Shown here one piece after another: positions 56,601 to 64,000 of a DNA stretch of 64,000 bases. Made by a program: the position numbers and the translations under genes. Origin of the DNA: CADCVT01 sp036389155 (GTDB taxonomy: Bacteria > Actinomycetota > Thermoleophilia > Solirubrobacterales > Solirubrobacteraceae); assembly GCA_036389155.1 (NCBI GenBank), contig DASVQN010000017.1:62001-126000 (forward strand). The letters are read 5' to 3'. The notes beneath the pieces were generated by a model. It saw only the letters and a list, made by a program, of their open reading frames with translations. It had not been told where the DNA came from and did not search any database. Position 1 is the stretch's first letter. Every line of letters starts with the position of its first letter.

Positions 56601-58674
56601 CGGCGTTGACGGCCTTCCCGAACGCGCGTGCGAAGACCCCGGCGGTGCTGTACACGCTGACCCGCGCGTTGAAGTGGTCGGCCACGTAGACCTCGCCGCC
56701 GCTGACGGTCACGCCGAACGGCCCGCTGAGCTGCCCGTCGGCGGCGCCCTGGCTGCCGAAGCGGCAGGCGGTCGCGGCCGTGCAGATGTCGGGGTTGCCG
56801 CTGCCCGGGTTGACGTCCTTGCCGAAGGCCCGCAGGAAGGTCCCGTCGGTCCCGAACACGCTGACGCGGCGGTTGCCCTGGTCGGTGACGTAGACCTCGC
56901 TGCCGCTGACCGCCAGCGCGACCGGGTTGTCGAGCTGGCCGGCGGCGCCGCCGAGCGTCCCGGACTGGCAGGTGGTCGCCGCCGTGCAGAGGTCCGCGTT
57001 CCCGGGGCCGGGGTTGACGTTCTTGCCGAACGCGCGCAGGAAGGTGCCGTCCGTCGCGAAGACGCTGATCCGCTGGTTGTTCTGGTCGGCGACGTAGACC
57101 GCGCCCGAGGCGACCGCGACCGCCGCCGGCTGGCTGAGCTGCCCCGCCGCGGAGCCGCCGGTGCCGGTGCGGCACGTCGTGGCCAGCGTGCAGACGTCGG
57201 GGTTCCCGCTGCCGGCGTTCACCGCCTTGCCGAACGCGCGCGAGAAAGCGCCGCTCGCCGCGTAGACGCCGATGCGGTTGTTGCTCTGGTCGGCGACGTA
57301 CGCCTCGCCGCCGGCGACCGCGACGCCCAGCGGCAGGTTCAGCTGCCCCGCCGATCCGCCCGCGGCACCCGGCCCGCAGCCGGTGGCCGTCGTGCACACG
57401 AAGGGCGACGCGCCCCAGACGCTCTTGCCGAACGCGCGCGAGAAGACCCCCGCGGTGCTGAAGACGCCGATGCGGTAGTTGGAGGAGTCGGCGACGTAGA
57501 CCTCCCCGCCGGAGATGGTCAGGCCGGCCGGGTTGTTCAGCTGGCCCGCGGCGCCACCGGGCGCGCTGGCCTGGCACGCCGTCGTGCAGACGTCGGGGCT
57601 GCCGCTGCCGCCGTTGACGTTCTTGCCGAGCGCGCGGGCGAACGTCCCGTCCGTCAGGAACACGCTGATGCGCTGGTAGGCGTCGCTCACGTAGACCTCG
57701 CCGTTGCTCACGCCGATGCCGAGCGGGCTCTTCAGGCTGCCGCCCGAGGCGGTGGCGGCGCTGCCCGCGCGGCAGCTCGAGGCGGTCGTGCAGACGTCGG
57801 GGCTCCCGGCGCCCGCGTTCACGCTCTTCCCGAACGCGCGCGCGAACGTGCCGTCGGTGCTGAAGACGGTGATGCGGTTGTTGTTCTGGTCGGCGACGTA
57901 GACCTCGCCGCCGCTGACCGAGATGTCGAACGGGAAGCTGAGCTGCCCGGCTCCGTTGCCGGCCGTGCCGAACGCGCGGGCGAACGCGCCGGCCGTGCTG
58001 TAGACGCTGATGCGGTTGTTGGAGGCGTCGGCGACGTAGACCTCGCCCGCGGCCACCGCGATCCCCAGCGGGAAGCTGAGCTGCGCGTCGCCGCTGCCCT
58101 GGCTGCCGGCCCGGCAGGTGGTGGCGCTCGTGCAGATGTCGGGGTTGCCGCTGGTCGGGTTGACGTCCTTGCCGAACGCGCGCATGAAGGCGCCGCCCGT
58201 CGTGAAGACGCTCACGCGGTTGTTGGAGGCGTCGGCGACGTAGACCTCGCCGCCGCTGACGGCGACCGCGTACGGATTGTTCAGCTGCCCGGCACCGGCG
58301 CCGACGAAGCCGGAACGGCAGGTGCTGGCCGTCGTGCACACGTCGGGGTTGCCGCTGCCGCCCATGTTCACGCCCGACCCGAACGCACGCGCGAACGTCC
58401 CGCTGGTGCCGTACACGCTGACCCGGTGGTTGGCCTGGTCGGCGACGTAGACCTCTCCCGCGCTGATCGCCACCGACGCGGGGAAGCTCAGCTGGGCGGC
58501 CGCCGACCCGCTGCTGCCCGCGCGGCACACGGTGGTGCACAGGTCGGCCGGGCCCGCGCCGAACGCCCGGTCGAAGACCGGGTCGTCGGCTCGCGCCGGT
58601 GCGGCGCAGAGCAGCGCGACGCCCAGCGCGAAGAGCGCCGCGAGGGTGCGCGAAACCACCTCCCGAACGGGCAT
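53677..58674 (-). CDS. Very large secreted NHL beta-propeller / ASH-repeat protein
   Basis: 1665 residues, Sec signal (ALFALGVALLCAAPARA). Residues about 32-850 hold 12 NHL-type blades, each with a variable Cys-containing loop (for example NPDICTSATTCRAG) and the blade core GEVYVADASNNRVSVF. Six copies follow of a domain of about 105 residues (SLAFGARDIDDG ... TNTGTEPVTLTGL ... SGTG) of the ASPM-SPD2-Hydin / choice-of-anchor-D type, a thrombospondin-3-like Asp-rich stretch (DTDGDGTPDNADTDDDNDG), a Pro-rich linker and a basic C-terminal domain. A surface or extracellular adhesive or structural protein is likely. Alone in its transcription unit. Confidence 0.88.
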   Translation of the reverse strand: MPVREVVSRTLAALFALGVALLCAAPARADDPVFDRAFGAGPADLCTTVCRAGSSGSAAAQLSFPASVAISAGEVYVADQANHRVSVYGTSGTFARAFGSGVNMGGSGNPDVCTTASTCRSGFVGAGAGQLNNPYAVAVSGGEVYVADASNNRVSVFTTGGAFMRAFGKDVNPTSGNPDICTSATTCRAGSQGSGDAQLSFPLGIAVAAGEVYVADASNNRISVYSTAGAFARAFGTAGNGAGQLSFPFDISVSGGEVYVADQNNNRITVFSTDGTFARAFGKSVNAGAGSPDVCTTASSCRAGSAATASGGSLKSPLGIGVSNGEVYVSDAYQRISVFLTDGTFARALGKNVNGGSGSPDVCTTACQASAPGGAAGQLNNPAGLTISGGEVYVADSSNYRIGVFSTAGVFSRAFGKSVWGASPFVCTTATGCGPGAAGGSAGQLNLPLGVAVAGGEAYVADQSNNRIGVYAASGAFSRAFGKAVNAGSGNPDVCTLATTCRTGTGGSAAGQLSQPAAVAVASGAVYVADQNNQRISVFATDGTFLRAFGKNVNPGPGNADLCTAATTCQSGTLGGAAGQLDNPVALAVSGSEVYVTDQGNRRVSVFGTDGTFLRAFGKDVNPGSGNPDICTAATACRFGSQGAADGQLSGPFGVTVSGGEVYVADHFNARVSVYSTAGVFARAFGKAVNAGTSGNPDICTTTTGCRAGSQGGAAGQISFPSGVAVGDGAVYVAERYNARVSVFGTDGVFVRAFGSGVNAGAGAPDACTAATTCRAAAQGYAAAQLTEPMGLAMVGTQIYAADRLNQRIAVFRVPRTEISPTPVSLAFGARDIDDGATAVKSSTIANTGTEPVTLTGLSLAGDAAQFQRLTGVGGDCAAGTPLAAGDSCVVRLQFDPSTVGGKGATLTITSNAPPVTVALSGTGIQTQLSTTPVALAFGARDIDDGPTTAQSATITNTGTQTVSLSALTLSGDAAHFARLTGAAGDCAATTTLVAGAACSVRVAFDPSSIGAKVATVSITSNAGPSTIDLSGSGIQTQVAATPGTLAFGARDIDDGPAAVATATVSNPGTEPVTLSGLTLTGDTTQFTRLTGAAGDCVAGGTLTAGATCALRVRFDPTTTGAKAGTLAVTSNAAPVSVALTGSGTQTQLAATPAALAFGNRSIGDGPTAAQTSIVANVGSQPVTLSALTLSGDTTEFARLTDSATDCAVSATLAAGATCTLRWRFDPGSSGAKAATLTIASNAPSLPVALSGTGVHTELSRSPAALTFGERDLDTGATPTQTATITNTGSDVVTLTGLTFAGDATQFARVGDAPGDCTTTTRLDPAQSCAVRLRFDPSTIGAKAATLTIASNAPALVVALSGSGVQTEISSDPPSLAFGSRDLEEGAAGQSATVANTGSEPVTLTSLALSGDVGQFARLSGAAGDCATGTALDAGDTCKVRMRFDPVGTGPKSATVTIASNAPTLTVVVTGTGTTRNLDTDGDGTPDNADTDDDNDGAPDDRDAFPLDPSRQSVAPDPLPAPAPPPAPTPAPVQPAAQRKLAPWRLKRTGRVKVRVRGQAVHVASGYVAVCPKDGPRCLGTVTLKLRRKSARTRKVVPIFLTPKARPMTIAPGTQRPLSFTLSERGAGLLRRLGAIAAVMRGAIRLDGQRSLARKARLRLVTPPR

Positions 58675-58719
58675 GTGCCCAGTTGATCGGTCGTCACCGC
58701 GGTGCCTGAAGCTGGCGCG

Positions 58720-59727
58720 TTACTGCAACGCGAGCACGAGCTTGCCCGTGTTCTCGCCCCTGAACAGGCGCAGGAGAACGTCCGGGAAGGCCGGGATGTC
58801 GCCGGCGACGACGTCCTCGTGCGAGCGCAGCTCGCCGCTCTGCAGCCAGCCGGCGAGCTGCGGGACCGCCTCGGGGAAGCGCTTCGCGTAGTCGAAGATC
58901 ACGAAGCCGGTCATCGACGCGCGGCTGACGAGCAGCTGCATGTAGTTCGCGGGGCCGGGCGGGCGCTCGGTCGCGTTGTACTGCGAGATCGCGCCGCTGA
59001 TGACCACGCGCGCGCCGCGCGCGAGGCGCATGAGCACGCTGTCGAGGACCTCGCCGCCGACGTTGTCGAAGAAGACGTCGACGCGATCCGGGGTCGCCTG
59101 CCTGAGCTGGTCGCGGAAGTCGCCGGCCTTGTAGTCGATCGCGGCGTCGAAGCCGAGCTCCTCGACGAGCCAGCGGCACTTGTCCGGCCCGCCCGCGATG
59201 CCCACGGCGCGGCAGCCCTTGATGCGCGCGATCTGCCCGGCGACGCTGCCGACGGAGCCCGCCGCGCCGGAGACGACGACGGTCTCCCCCTCCTGCGCGC
59301 GCCCGACGTCGAGCAGCCCGAAGTACGCGGTCAGCCCGCTGAGGCCGAGCACGCCGAGGTGGACCGGCGCCGGGGCGAGGCTCGTGTCGACCGGCGTCAC
59401 CGCGCCGCCGTCCGCGACGGCGTAGCGCTGCACGCCGAAGACGCCGTAGACGTGGTCGCCCTCCGCGTGGTCGGGATGACGCGAGTCGATGACCCGGCCG
59501 ATGCCCGCGGCGCGCATGACCTCGCCGATCTCTACCGCAGGGACGTACGAGCGCCCGGCGTTCATCCACGAGCGCATCGCGGGGTCGACCGACAGGAACT
59601 CGACCTCCACGCGGACCTGGCCGTCGGCGGGCTCGGGCGCGGGCTCCTCGACCAGGCTCCAGTCGGAGGCCTGCGGCAGCCCGACCGGCCGCGCGGCCAG
59701 GCGGCACTGGGCGTTGACCATCGTCAT
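58720..59727 (-). CDS. Zinc-independent MDR family NADP-dependent oxidoreductase
   Basis: A 335-residue quinone-oxidoreductase/prostaglandin-reductase-like protein. SVDPAMRSWMNAGRSYVPAV, LGVLGLSGLTAYFGLLDVG and the NADP-binding VVVSGAAGSVGSVAGQIARI with FDAAIDYK and FFDNVGG are diagnostic. It reduces the double bond of enones or enals with NADPH. ATG at 59727; 9 bp after the crotonase stop, so the two are co-transcribed and both fit unsaturated acyl or carbonyl metabolism. Confidence 0.9.
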   Translation of the reverse strand: MTMVNAQCRLAARPVGLPQASDWSLVEEPAPEPADGQVRVEVEFLSVDPAMRSWMNAGRSYVPAVEIGEVMRAAGIGRVIDSRHPDHAEGDHVYGVFGVQRYAVADGGAVTPVDTSLAPAPVHLGVLGLSGLTAYFGLLDVGRAQEGETVVVSGAAGSVGSVAGQIARIKGCRAVGIAGGPDKCRWLVEELGFDAAIDYKAGDFRDQLRQATPDRVDVFFDNVGGEVLDSVLMRLARGARVVISGAISQYNATERPPGPANYMQLLVSRASMTGFVIFDYAKRFPEAVPQLAGWLQSGELRSHEDVVAGDIPAFPDVLLRLFRGENTGKLVLALQ

Positions 59728-59736
59728 GCGACGACG

Positions 59737-60606
59737 CTACAGCGCGGGGCTACCGGGCGACGGGCGGAAGGTCGTGCCGGCCGGCAGCCCGTCGCTGACG
59801 CGGTCGGGGAACGCCGCGGGGCGCTTCTCGAGGAACGCCGTCACGCCCTCCCGCGCGTCGGCGGACTGGCCGCGCGCGTACATCGCGCGCGAGTCGGCGC
59901 GGTGCGCGTCCATCGGGTGCTGGGCGCCGAGCATCGTCCACAGCAGGCGCCGGGCGAGCGCCACGGAGACCGGGGCGGTGTTGTCGGCGATCTCGCGGGC
60001 CAGCGCGTGTGCGGCGGGCAGCAGCTCGTCCGGCGCGTGCACGCTGCGCACGAGCCCGCCCGCGTGCGCCTCCTCGGCGGTGAACACCCGCCCGGTCTCG
60101 ACCCACTCGAGCGCCTGCCCGACCCCGACGATCCGCGGCAGGAACCAGCTCGAGCAGGCCTCCGGCACGATCCCGCGCCGCGCGAACACGAAGCCGATCT
60201 TCGCGCCGGAGACGGCGAGGCGCATGTCCATCGGCAGCGTCATCGTGATCCCGACGCCGACCGCCGGGCCGTTGATCGCCGCGATGACGGGCTTGAGCGA
60301 CTCGAAGATCCGCAGCGAGACCTGGCCGCCGCCGTCGCGCGGCGTCCCGTCCTCCAGCGTGTCGCGCTCGCGGTCGCGCCAGTCGAACGTCGAGCCGCCG
60401 CCGCCGAGGTCGGCGCCCGCGCAGAACGCGCGTCCCGCCCCGGTGACGATGACGGCGCGGACATCGTCGTCGGCGTCCGACGCGTCGAACGCGGCGATCA
60501 GCTCGGCGCGCATCGTCTCGGTGAACGCGTTCATCCGGTCGGGCCGGTTGAGCGTCAGCGTCAGGATGCCGTCGGCGACCTCGTACTGCAGCGTCTCGAA
60601 GTCCAT
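59737..60606 (-). CDS. Enoyl-CoA hydratase/isomerase (crotonase) family
   Basis: A 289-residue crotonase with TLNRPDRMNAFTETM, GAGRAFCAGADLGGGGSTFD (oxyanion loop, followed by an insert of about 20 residues), AAINGPAVGVGITMTLPMDMR and FARRGIVPEACSSWFLPRIVG. In the last block Glu is at the second hydratase position, while the first position is Arg/Gly, so isomerase or other chemistry is possible. ATG at 60606. Upstream member of the operon with the MDR oxidoreductase. Confidence 0.88.
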   Translation of the reverse strand: MDFETLQYEVADGILTLTLNRPDRMNAFTETMRAELIAAFDASDADDDVRAVIVTGAGRAFCAGADLGGGGSTFDWRDRERDTLEDGTPRDGGGQVSLRIFESLKPVIAAINGPAVGVGITMTLPMDMRLAVSGAKIGFVFARRGIVPEACSSWFLPRIVGVGQALEWVETGRVFTAEEAHAGGLVRSVHAPDELLPAAHALAREIADNTAPVSVALARRLLWTMLGAQHPMDAHRADSRAMYARGQSADAREGVTAFLEKRPAAFPDRVSDGLPAGTTFRPSPGSPAL

Positions 60607-60650
60607 GGACGGAGTCTTCGCAGATCCGCGCCGCGGGCCGCGCTACCGCG

Positions 60651-61151
60651 TCAGACGGCGGGGGCGGGCTCCCCGCCCGCGCCCTCCCGATGGGCGCGGT
60701 CGACGGCCTGCACGACGTCACCCGGATCGGCCACGCCGACGAACTGGAAGTCCGAGTCGTCGGTGCCCGCGGTGTCGAAGTCGACCGTCCCGACCTGGAG
60801 CAGGCGCTCGAGCACGGACTGCGACGTGTTGACGTTCTGCACGCGCTCGATCCGCGTCTGCTGCAGCTTGCGCGCAACGAGCCCCTTCTGGATCCTCAGC
60901 CGCTGGTTGGTGATCGAGTAGGTCGTCGTCACCCGCTTGACGAACCCGATCAGGATCGTCAGCACCAGGAGCACGAGGAACACGGCGATCACGGCGCCCT
61001 TGTCCACCTCGTCGCCGGTGACCCGCGTCACCCCGGCCGCGATCGCCGCGGCGACCACCGCCAGGAGCAGCCCATTGATGTAGAAGCCGAGCGTCGAGCG
61101 CCACGACGGGTGCCCCTGGAAGATGACCTGCTCGTCGGGATGGAGGTCCAT
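60651..61151 (-). CDS. Bacterial PH domain (bPH2) membrane protein
   Basis: 166 residues. DLHPDEQVIFQGHPSWRST opens the family, then two membrane helices (FYINGLLLAVVAAAIAAGV, VIAVFLVLLVLTILIGFV) and the bPH2 domain TTTYSITNQRLRIQKGLVAR, ERVQNVNTSQSVLERLLQVG and VDFDTAGTD. Function unknown. ATG at 61151 just after a strong hairpin that terminates the preceding gene. Confidence 0.87.
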   Translation of the reverse strand: MDLHPDEQVIFQGHPSWRSTLGFYINGLLLAVVAAAIAAGVTRVTGDEVDKGAVIAVFLVLLVLTILIGFVKRVTTTYSITNQRLRIQKGLVARKLQQTRIERVQNVNTSQSVLERLLQVGTVDFDTAGTDDSDFQFVGVADPGDVVQAVDRAHREGAGGEPAPAV

Positions 61152-61165
61152 GCCGGCGAGCCTAC

Positions 61166-61200
61166 CGGCGGAGGCCCCGGAACCGCCGGGGCCTCCGCCG
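61166..61200 (-). terminator. Strong hairpin terminator (15-bp perfect stem)
   Basis: 61166-61180 and 61186-61200 are exact reverse complements (15 bp) with a 5-nt loop, immediately after the stop of the beta-helix gene (61208) on the minus strand and before the PH-domain gene. There is no T-run. Confidence 0.65.
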
Positions 61201-61207
61201 AGGACGC

Positions 61208-62140
61208 TCAGCCCTGAGGAATCGTGCTGCTCGGCGGGTCGTCGGCGGCGTTGCTGAAGATGTTCGACGCCGGCGACGTCGACCGGATCACCCCGCCGTC
61301 CAGCCGGCGCAGGCCGAACCCGAAGTTCCCCGCGATCTCGCTGCGGGCGATGTCGGTGGTGGAGCCCCCGCCGCGGCTGAACACGCCGAACTGGTTGTCG
61401 TGCACGCCGTTGCCCCAGATGCGGGTGAAGACGGGCTTGTCGATGGTGCCGGCCGCCGCCGTGCCACAATTGGTGGCCGCGTCCGGCGTGCTCGCGTTCG
61501 TGCCGAACGCGCCGCTCACGACGCCGCACGTGTTGTCGTTGATCAGGTTGCCGCGCAGCGTCATCGTCGTGTTGGTGATCGTGTTGTTGCCGGGCGCGTG
61601 GATCACGCCGATGCCGTTGTCGTAGATGTGGTTGTGCGACAGGACCACGCGTGTCGAGGCCGACGTCGGGGCCACCGTGACCGCGGACTTGAACCGGTAG
61701 ATCTCGTTGTTGACGATGTTCACCCGGCCGGCCGACAGCACCTTGATGCCGGACAGCGACGTCGGCGCGCCCGTGCCGATGCCGTTGATGTCGAGCCCGT
61801 CGATCGTGACCTTGTCCGTCGCGGTGGCGTTGATGACGATCGCGTTCGTGCCGGAGACCAGCGCGCCGGCCGTCGGGCCGCGACCGCGGATGGTCAGCGA
61901 CTTGGTGATCGTGACGCCGCCGAAGCCGCCCGGGTCGATGACGTTGATCTCGCCGCCGTTGGCGGTCTTCGAGATCGCCCCCGCGAAGGTCTTGCAGGGT
62001 GCGGTACGGCTGCACGGGTTGGCGTCGTCGCCGACGCCGGAGACCCAGGTACGGGTCGCCTGGCCGAAGGCGGAAGAGGGCAGTACGAGGGCGAACGCGA
62101 GAAGAGCGGTCGCGGGCAGGATCCGGCGACGGGGCGGCAT
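61208..62140 (-). CDS. Secreted right-handed parallel beta-helix protein
   Basis: 310 residues with a Sec signal (LPATALLAFALVLPSSAFG). The mature start RTWVSGVGDDANPCSRTAPC and KTFAGAISKTANGGEINVIDPG is the common opening of extracellular pectate-lyase-like proteins. Strand repeats follow (GVTITKSLTIRG, AIVINATATDKVTIDGLDI, VNIVNNEIYRFKSAV, VVLSHNHIYDNGIGV). No catalytic residues are identifiable, so it may be a structural or carbohydrate-binding protein. Terminated by the hairpin at 61166-61200. Confidence 0.82.
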   Translation of the reverse strand: MPPRRRILPATALLAFALVLPSSAFGQATRTWVSGVGDDANPCSRTAPCKTFAGAISKTANGGEINVIDPGGFGGVTITKSLTIRGRGPTAGALVSGTNAIVINATATDKVTIDGLDINGIGTGAPTSLSGIKVLSAGRVNIVNNEIYRFKSAVTVAPTSASTRVVLSHNHIYDNGIGVIHAPGNNTITNTTMTLRGNLINDNTCGVVSGAFGTNASTPDAATNCGTAAAGTIDKPVFTRIWGNGVHDNQFGVFSRGGGSTTDIARSEIAGNFGFGLRRLDGGVIRSTSPASNIFSNAADDPPSSTIPQG

Positions 62141-62238
62141 GTGAAGACTCTATTCCTGCTCGAAGGCCCACATCAAGGTCAGCGAGAAAGAACTGGACGT
62201 ATGGACGATGACCAACGAGCAGAACGCTCGTCGATCCC

Positions 62239-63390
62239 TTAGCGCCTAGCGGCCCAGGCGACGCTTCCGGTGCTGCCGCAGTGGGGGCTGCGAACCTCGA
62301 GCGTGCCGGTCACGCGCTTCGCGTCGCGCGAAAAAGCCCCGGAAATCAGCACCTTCGCGTTCTCGTCGGGGTGATCGTCGCTGTAGGTCACGCTGCCGAA
62401 CGTGCGGATCGAGAACCGCCACCGGCCGCGCGCTCGCTTGATGGCGATCGCGTTCAGCGACGTCCGACCGATGGTTGTCCTGCAACGGAAGTCGAAGGCC
62501 GCGATGTCGATCGAGCGCCCCGCGACGGACAGCAGGAAGCGGCCCTTCCTGGCCGTGTACGTCCCCGACGGGCGTCTCAGCGCCGCGGCGCGGGCCGCCG
62601 GGGAGCGCTTCGTGAAGGTCAGGACGCCGCGCCAGTCGCCGCCCGTCCGGCAGCGCTCGTACGACGGATGCAGTCGTGCGCAGCCGCGCGGCGGCCGCCC
62701 CGCCGGCGCGCCGCGGAGCGGCAGCGCGATCTTCGCCGCGCTCTGGAACCGGCTCGCCGGGACCGTCACCGCAGCCGACGTGAACCACGGATCCGGCCCG
62801 AAGCCGTCGGCGAAGCTGAAGCCGGGCGTCGCGTAGAAGTCGAAGATGCGATCGATGCTCTCGCCCTGGTCGGGGCACTGCAGCGGGAACCGCGTCAGGA
62901 CGGTCTTCAGCGGGTTGAGCGCGGTGATCGCGAAGCTGCGGGTCTCCGGCACGTACCGGACCTGCAGGTCCGCGTCCACGCGCCCGGGGCCCGGCGTCCG
63001 CGCCCGCAGCCGGCAGGAGACCGACTTGTCGAGCCGGCGGTACAGCCCGTCGACGTGGCGGTGGGCCACGCGGCCCGTCATCAGCGTCGGTCCGGTCGCG
63101 CCGCTCAGCCCCTGCACCGAGGCGCACGGGTCGGGTGCGCCCTCCGGCGCGGGCCCGCACGGCGGGATCTCGAGCCCGCGGCGGAAGGCGATCGCCCAGC
63201 GCTGCCTGCTCGAGTCGCTCGCGAAGTTGTGGTCGTCCTTCCCGCCCGGGTTCGGCGGGTGGGCCTTGAAGCGGGTGGCGAACTCGCCGGAGCCGCGGTA
63301 GGTGACCGTGAACGTCGCGGCGGGCGCGGCCTGCGCGGCGGCGAGCAGGAGAGCGGCCGATGCGAGGACGGCGGATGCGGGGCGGCGCAC
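62239..63390 (-). CDS. Secreted hypothetical protein, Cys-rich
   Basis: 383 residues from GTG 63390 with a Sec signal (AVLASAALLLAAAQAAPAA). The mature part has a strand-rich N-terminus (TFTVTYRGSGEFATRF), several Cys (CGPAPEG, CASVQG, SCRLRA, LQCPDQ, CRTGGD, FRCRTT, HCGSTG) consistent with disulfides, and a C-terminal domain with KKSxSPAARAA-like FTKRSPAARAAAL and FRCRTTIGRTS. A family is not recognised; the style is that of Solirubrobacterales surface proteins. Confidence 0.7.
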   Translation of the reverse strand: MRRPASAVLASAALLLAAAQAAPAATFTVTYRGSGEFATRFKAHPPNPGGKDDHNFASDSSRQRWAIAFRRGLEIPPCGPAPEGAPDPCASVQGLSGATGPTLMTGRVAHRHVDGLYRRLDKSVSCRLRARTPGPGRVDADLQVRYVPETRSFAITALNPLKTVLTRFPLQCPDQGESIDRIFDFYATPGFSFADGFGPDPWFTSAAVTVPASRFQSAAKIALPLRGAPAGRPPRGCARLHPSYERCRTGGDWRGVLTFTKRSPAARAAALRRPSGTYTARKGRFLLSVAGRSIDIAAFDFRCRTTIGRTSLNAIAIKRARGRWRFSIRTFGSVTYSDDHPDENAKVLISGAFSRDAKRVTGTLEVRSPHCGSTGSVAWAARR

Positions 63391-63456
63391 GCGGTCGAGG
63401 CTAGCGGCGCCCGCCGACCGCCGCACGAAACCGGGTCCCGCTGGATACTCCGGAAT

Positions 63457-64000
63457 ATGCACCGGGCTCTGCTTTCGACGACGTGCGCGCTGGCCGCGCT
63501 CCTTGGGTTCGCGACGTCCGCCATGGCCGCGGGCGACACCGAGATCCGCGTCCTCTCCGGGCGCGCCGACATCGTGTCCGGCGGCGACGCGCTGGTGCAG
63601 GTGATCCCGCCGACCGGGGTGGAGCCGGCAGCGCTGAGCGTCGACGTCGACGGACGGGACGTGACCGGCCAGTTCGCGGTGCGCCCGGACGGCCGGTTCC
63701 TCGCGCTGCTCACCGGGCTGAAGGACGGCGCCAACCTCGTCACCGCCCGCGCGCCCGACGGGCGCGGCGCGCACATCACGCTGCGCAACCACCCGATCGG
63801 CGGCCCGACGATCGCCGGCCCGCAGATCCAGCCGTGGTCGTGCTTCGAGGGCGCGATCGACCCGCAGTGCAACCGCCCGCCGAAGTACGAGTTCCTCTAC
63901 AAGCCCTCGGGCGGCGGGTCGCTGCAGCCGTACGACCCGAAGAGCCCGCCGTCGGACGTCGCGACGACGACGACCGACCAGGGCAGGCAGGTCCCGTTCA
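63457..64000 (+). CDS. DUF6351-like secreted protein, N-terminal part (runs off window)
   Basis: From ATG 63457: signal peptide (TCALAALLGFATSAMAA), then DTEIRVLSGRADIVSGGDAL, VDVDGRDVTGQFAVRPDGRF and LITARAPDGR-like LVTARAPDGRGAHITLRN, NHPIGGPTIAGPQIQPWSC and NRPPKYEFLYK. These are blocks I associate with DUF6351, a large secreted family of unknown function. About 180 residues are visible; the rest is beyond base 64000. Divergent from the Cys-rich secreted protein by 66 bp. Confidence 0.75.
   Translation, partial: MHRALLSTTCALAALLGFATSAMAAGDTEIRVLSGRADIVSGGDALVQVIPPTGVEPAALSVDVDGRDVTGQFAVRPDGRFLALLTGLKDGANLVTARAPDGRGAHITLRNHPIGGPTIAGPQIQPWSCFEGAIDPQCNRPPKYEFLYKPSGGGSLQPYDPKSPPSDVATTTTDQGRQVPF

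Noticed and set aside
56300..58500. Regular spacing of about 200 bp that could suggest a CRISPR array or satellite
   Set aside because: The periodicity equals one NHL blade and is fully explained by the coding repeats; repeats are long and diverged, not short and identical with unique spacers.
54245..58540. A second long minus-strand frame (1431 aa) inside the NHL gene
   Set aside because: An out-of-frame shadow of the same gene, extremely rich in Arg and without a signal peptide.
53185..58686. An 1833-aa open frame on the plus strand
   Set aside because: It mirrors the repetitive NHL/ASH gene on the minus strand; its repeats are only the complement of that gene's repeats.

Overview
The window is very GC-rich, densely packed bacterial DNA. 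Gene content suggests a high-GC actinobacterium, most likely of the Thermoleophilia (Solirubrobacter, Conexibacter or Patulibacter type). The clues are two F420-linked proteins, DUF1501/DUF1800 secreted proteins, a DUF6351-like protein, tandem Ku genes, many GTG starts and many 4-nt ATGA/GTGA gene overlaps. This assignment is an inference from gene content only. No rRNA or CRISPR array was seen; five tRNA genes are present.

Layout. 1-12.7 kb is acyl-CoA, ketone-body and leucine-type catabolism (HMG-CoA lyase, enoyl-CoA hydratase, 3-hydroxyacyl-CoA dehydrogenase, biotin-dependent carboxylase beta subunit, acetoacetate-CoA ligase) mixed with a Gfo/Idh oxidoreductase and two GT2 glycosyltransferases. 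12.7-17.4 kb holds a cupredoxin/DUF1501/DUF1800 export operon (DUF1800 is frameshifted) and an M28-like protein that has lost its metal ligands. 17.5-29.5 kb is housekeeping: amidase, inositol-phosphatase family, SDRs, patatin, two Ku genes, PilZ, NlpC/P60, UppP, CorA and four tRNAs, plus an ArsR-type regulator that seems to start at an ACG codon.

30.1-36.6 kb is an integrated genomic island. It sits in the 3' end of tRNA-Pro(GGG) and is bounded by a 39-bp perfect direct repeat that copies the tRNA end. It carries a 372-aa unknown protein, a DUF5131 three-Cys protein, its partner TcmP, and a 777-aa polytopic membrane protein. No integrase is visible.

37.0-40.9 kb is a RiPP cluster that I read as a lasso peptide locus: a PqqD-type RRE protein (B1), a GT2, an asparagine-synthetase-like cyclase lacking the glutaminase domain (C), a 50-aa precursor, a convergent HPr-kinase-like protein and a divergent methyltransferase. 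The precursor has the lasso leader pattern (Tyr-x-x-Pro, Leu-Gly, Thr at -2). Its 14-residue core GAPGPPFEGATSYF would give an 8-residue Gly1-Glu8 ring. No B2 leader peptidase is encoded nearby. This cluster is the best candidate for an undescribed system.

41-46.4 kb contains short secreted and broken genes, an L,D-transpeptidase, a VOC operon with a 32-aa membrane peptide, and a PadR regulon. 46.4-53.6 kb is metal and osmolyte related: a Zn/Mn-type binding lipoprotein under a perfect palindrome, two divergent ProX/OpuAC-type binding proteins, and an FTR1 iron operon under a TTAGGG/CCCTAA dyad. 53.7-64 kb holds large secreted proteins (a 1665-aa NHL propeller protein, a beta-helix protein, a DUF6351-like protein running off the end), an MDR oxidoreductase, a crotonase and a PH-domain membrane protein.

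Three genes (DUF1800, SRPBCC, a small Cys-rich secreted protein) are each split by an apparent single-base loss, two of them in G/C runs. Real decay and assembly error cannot be separated from the sequence alone.
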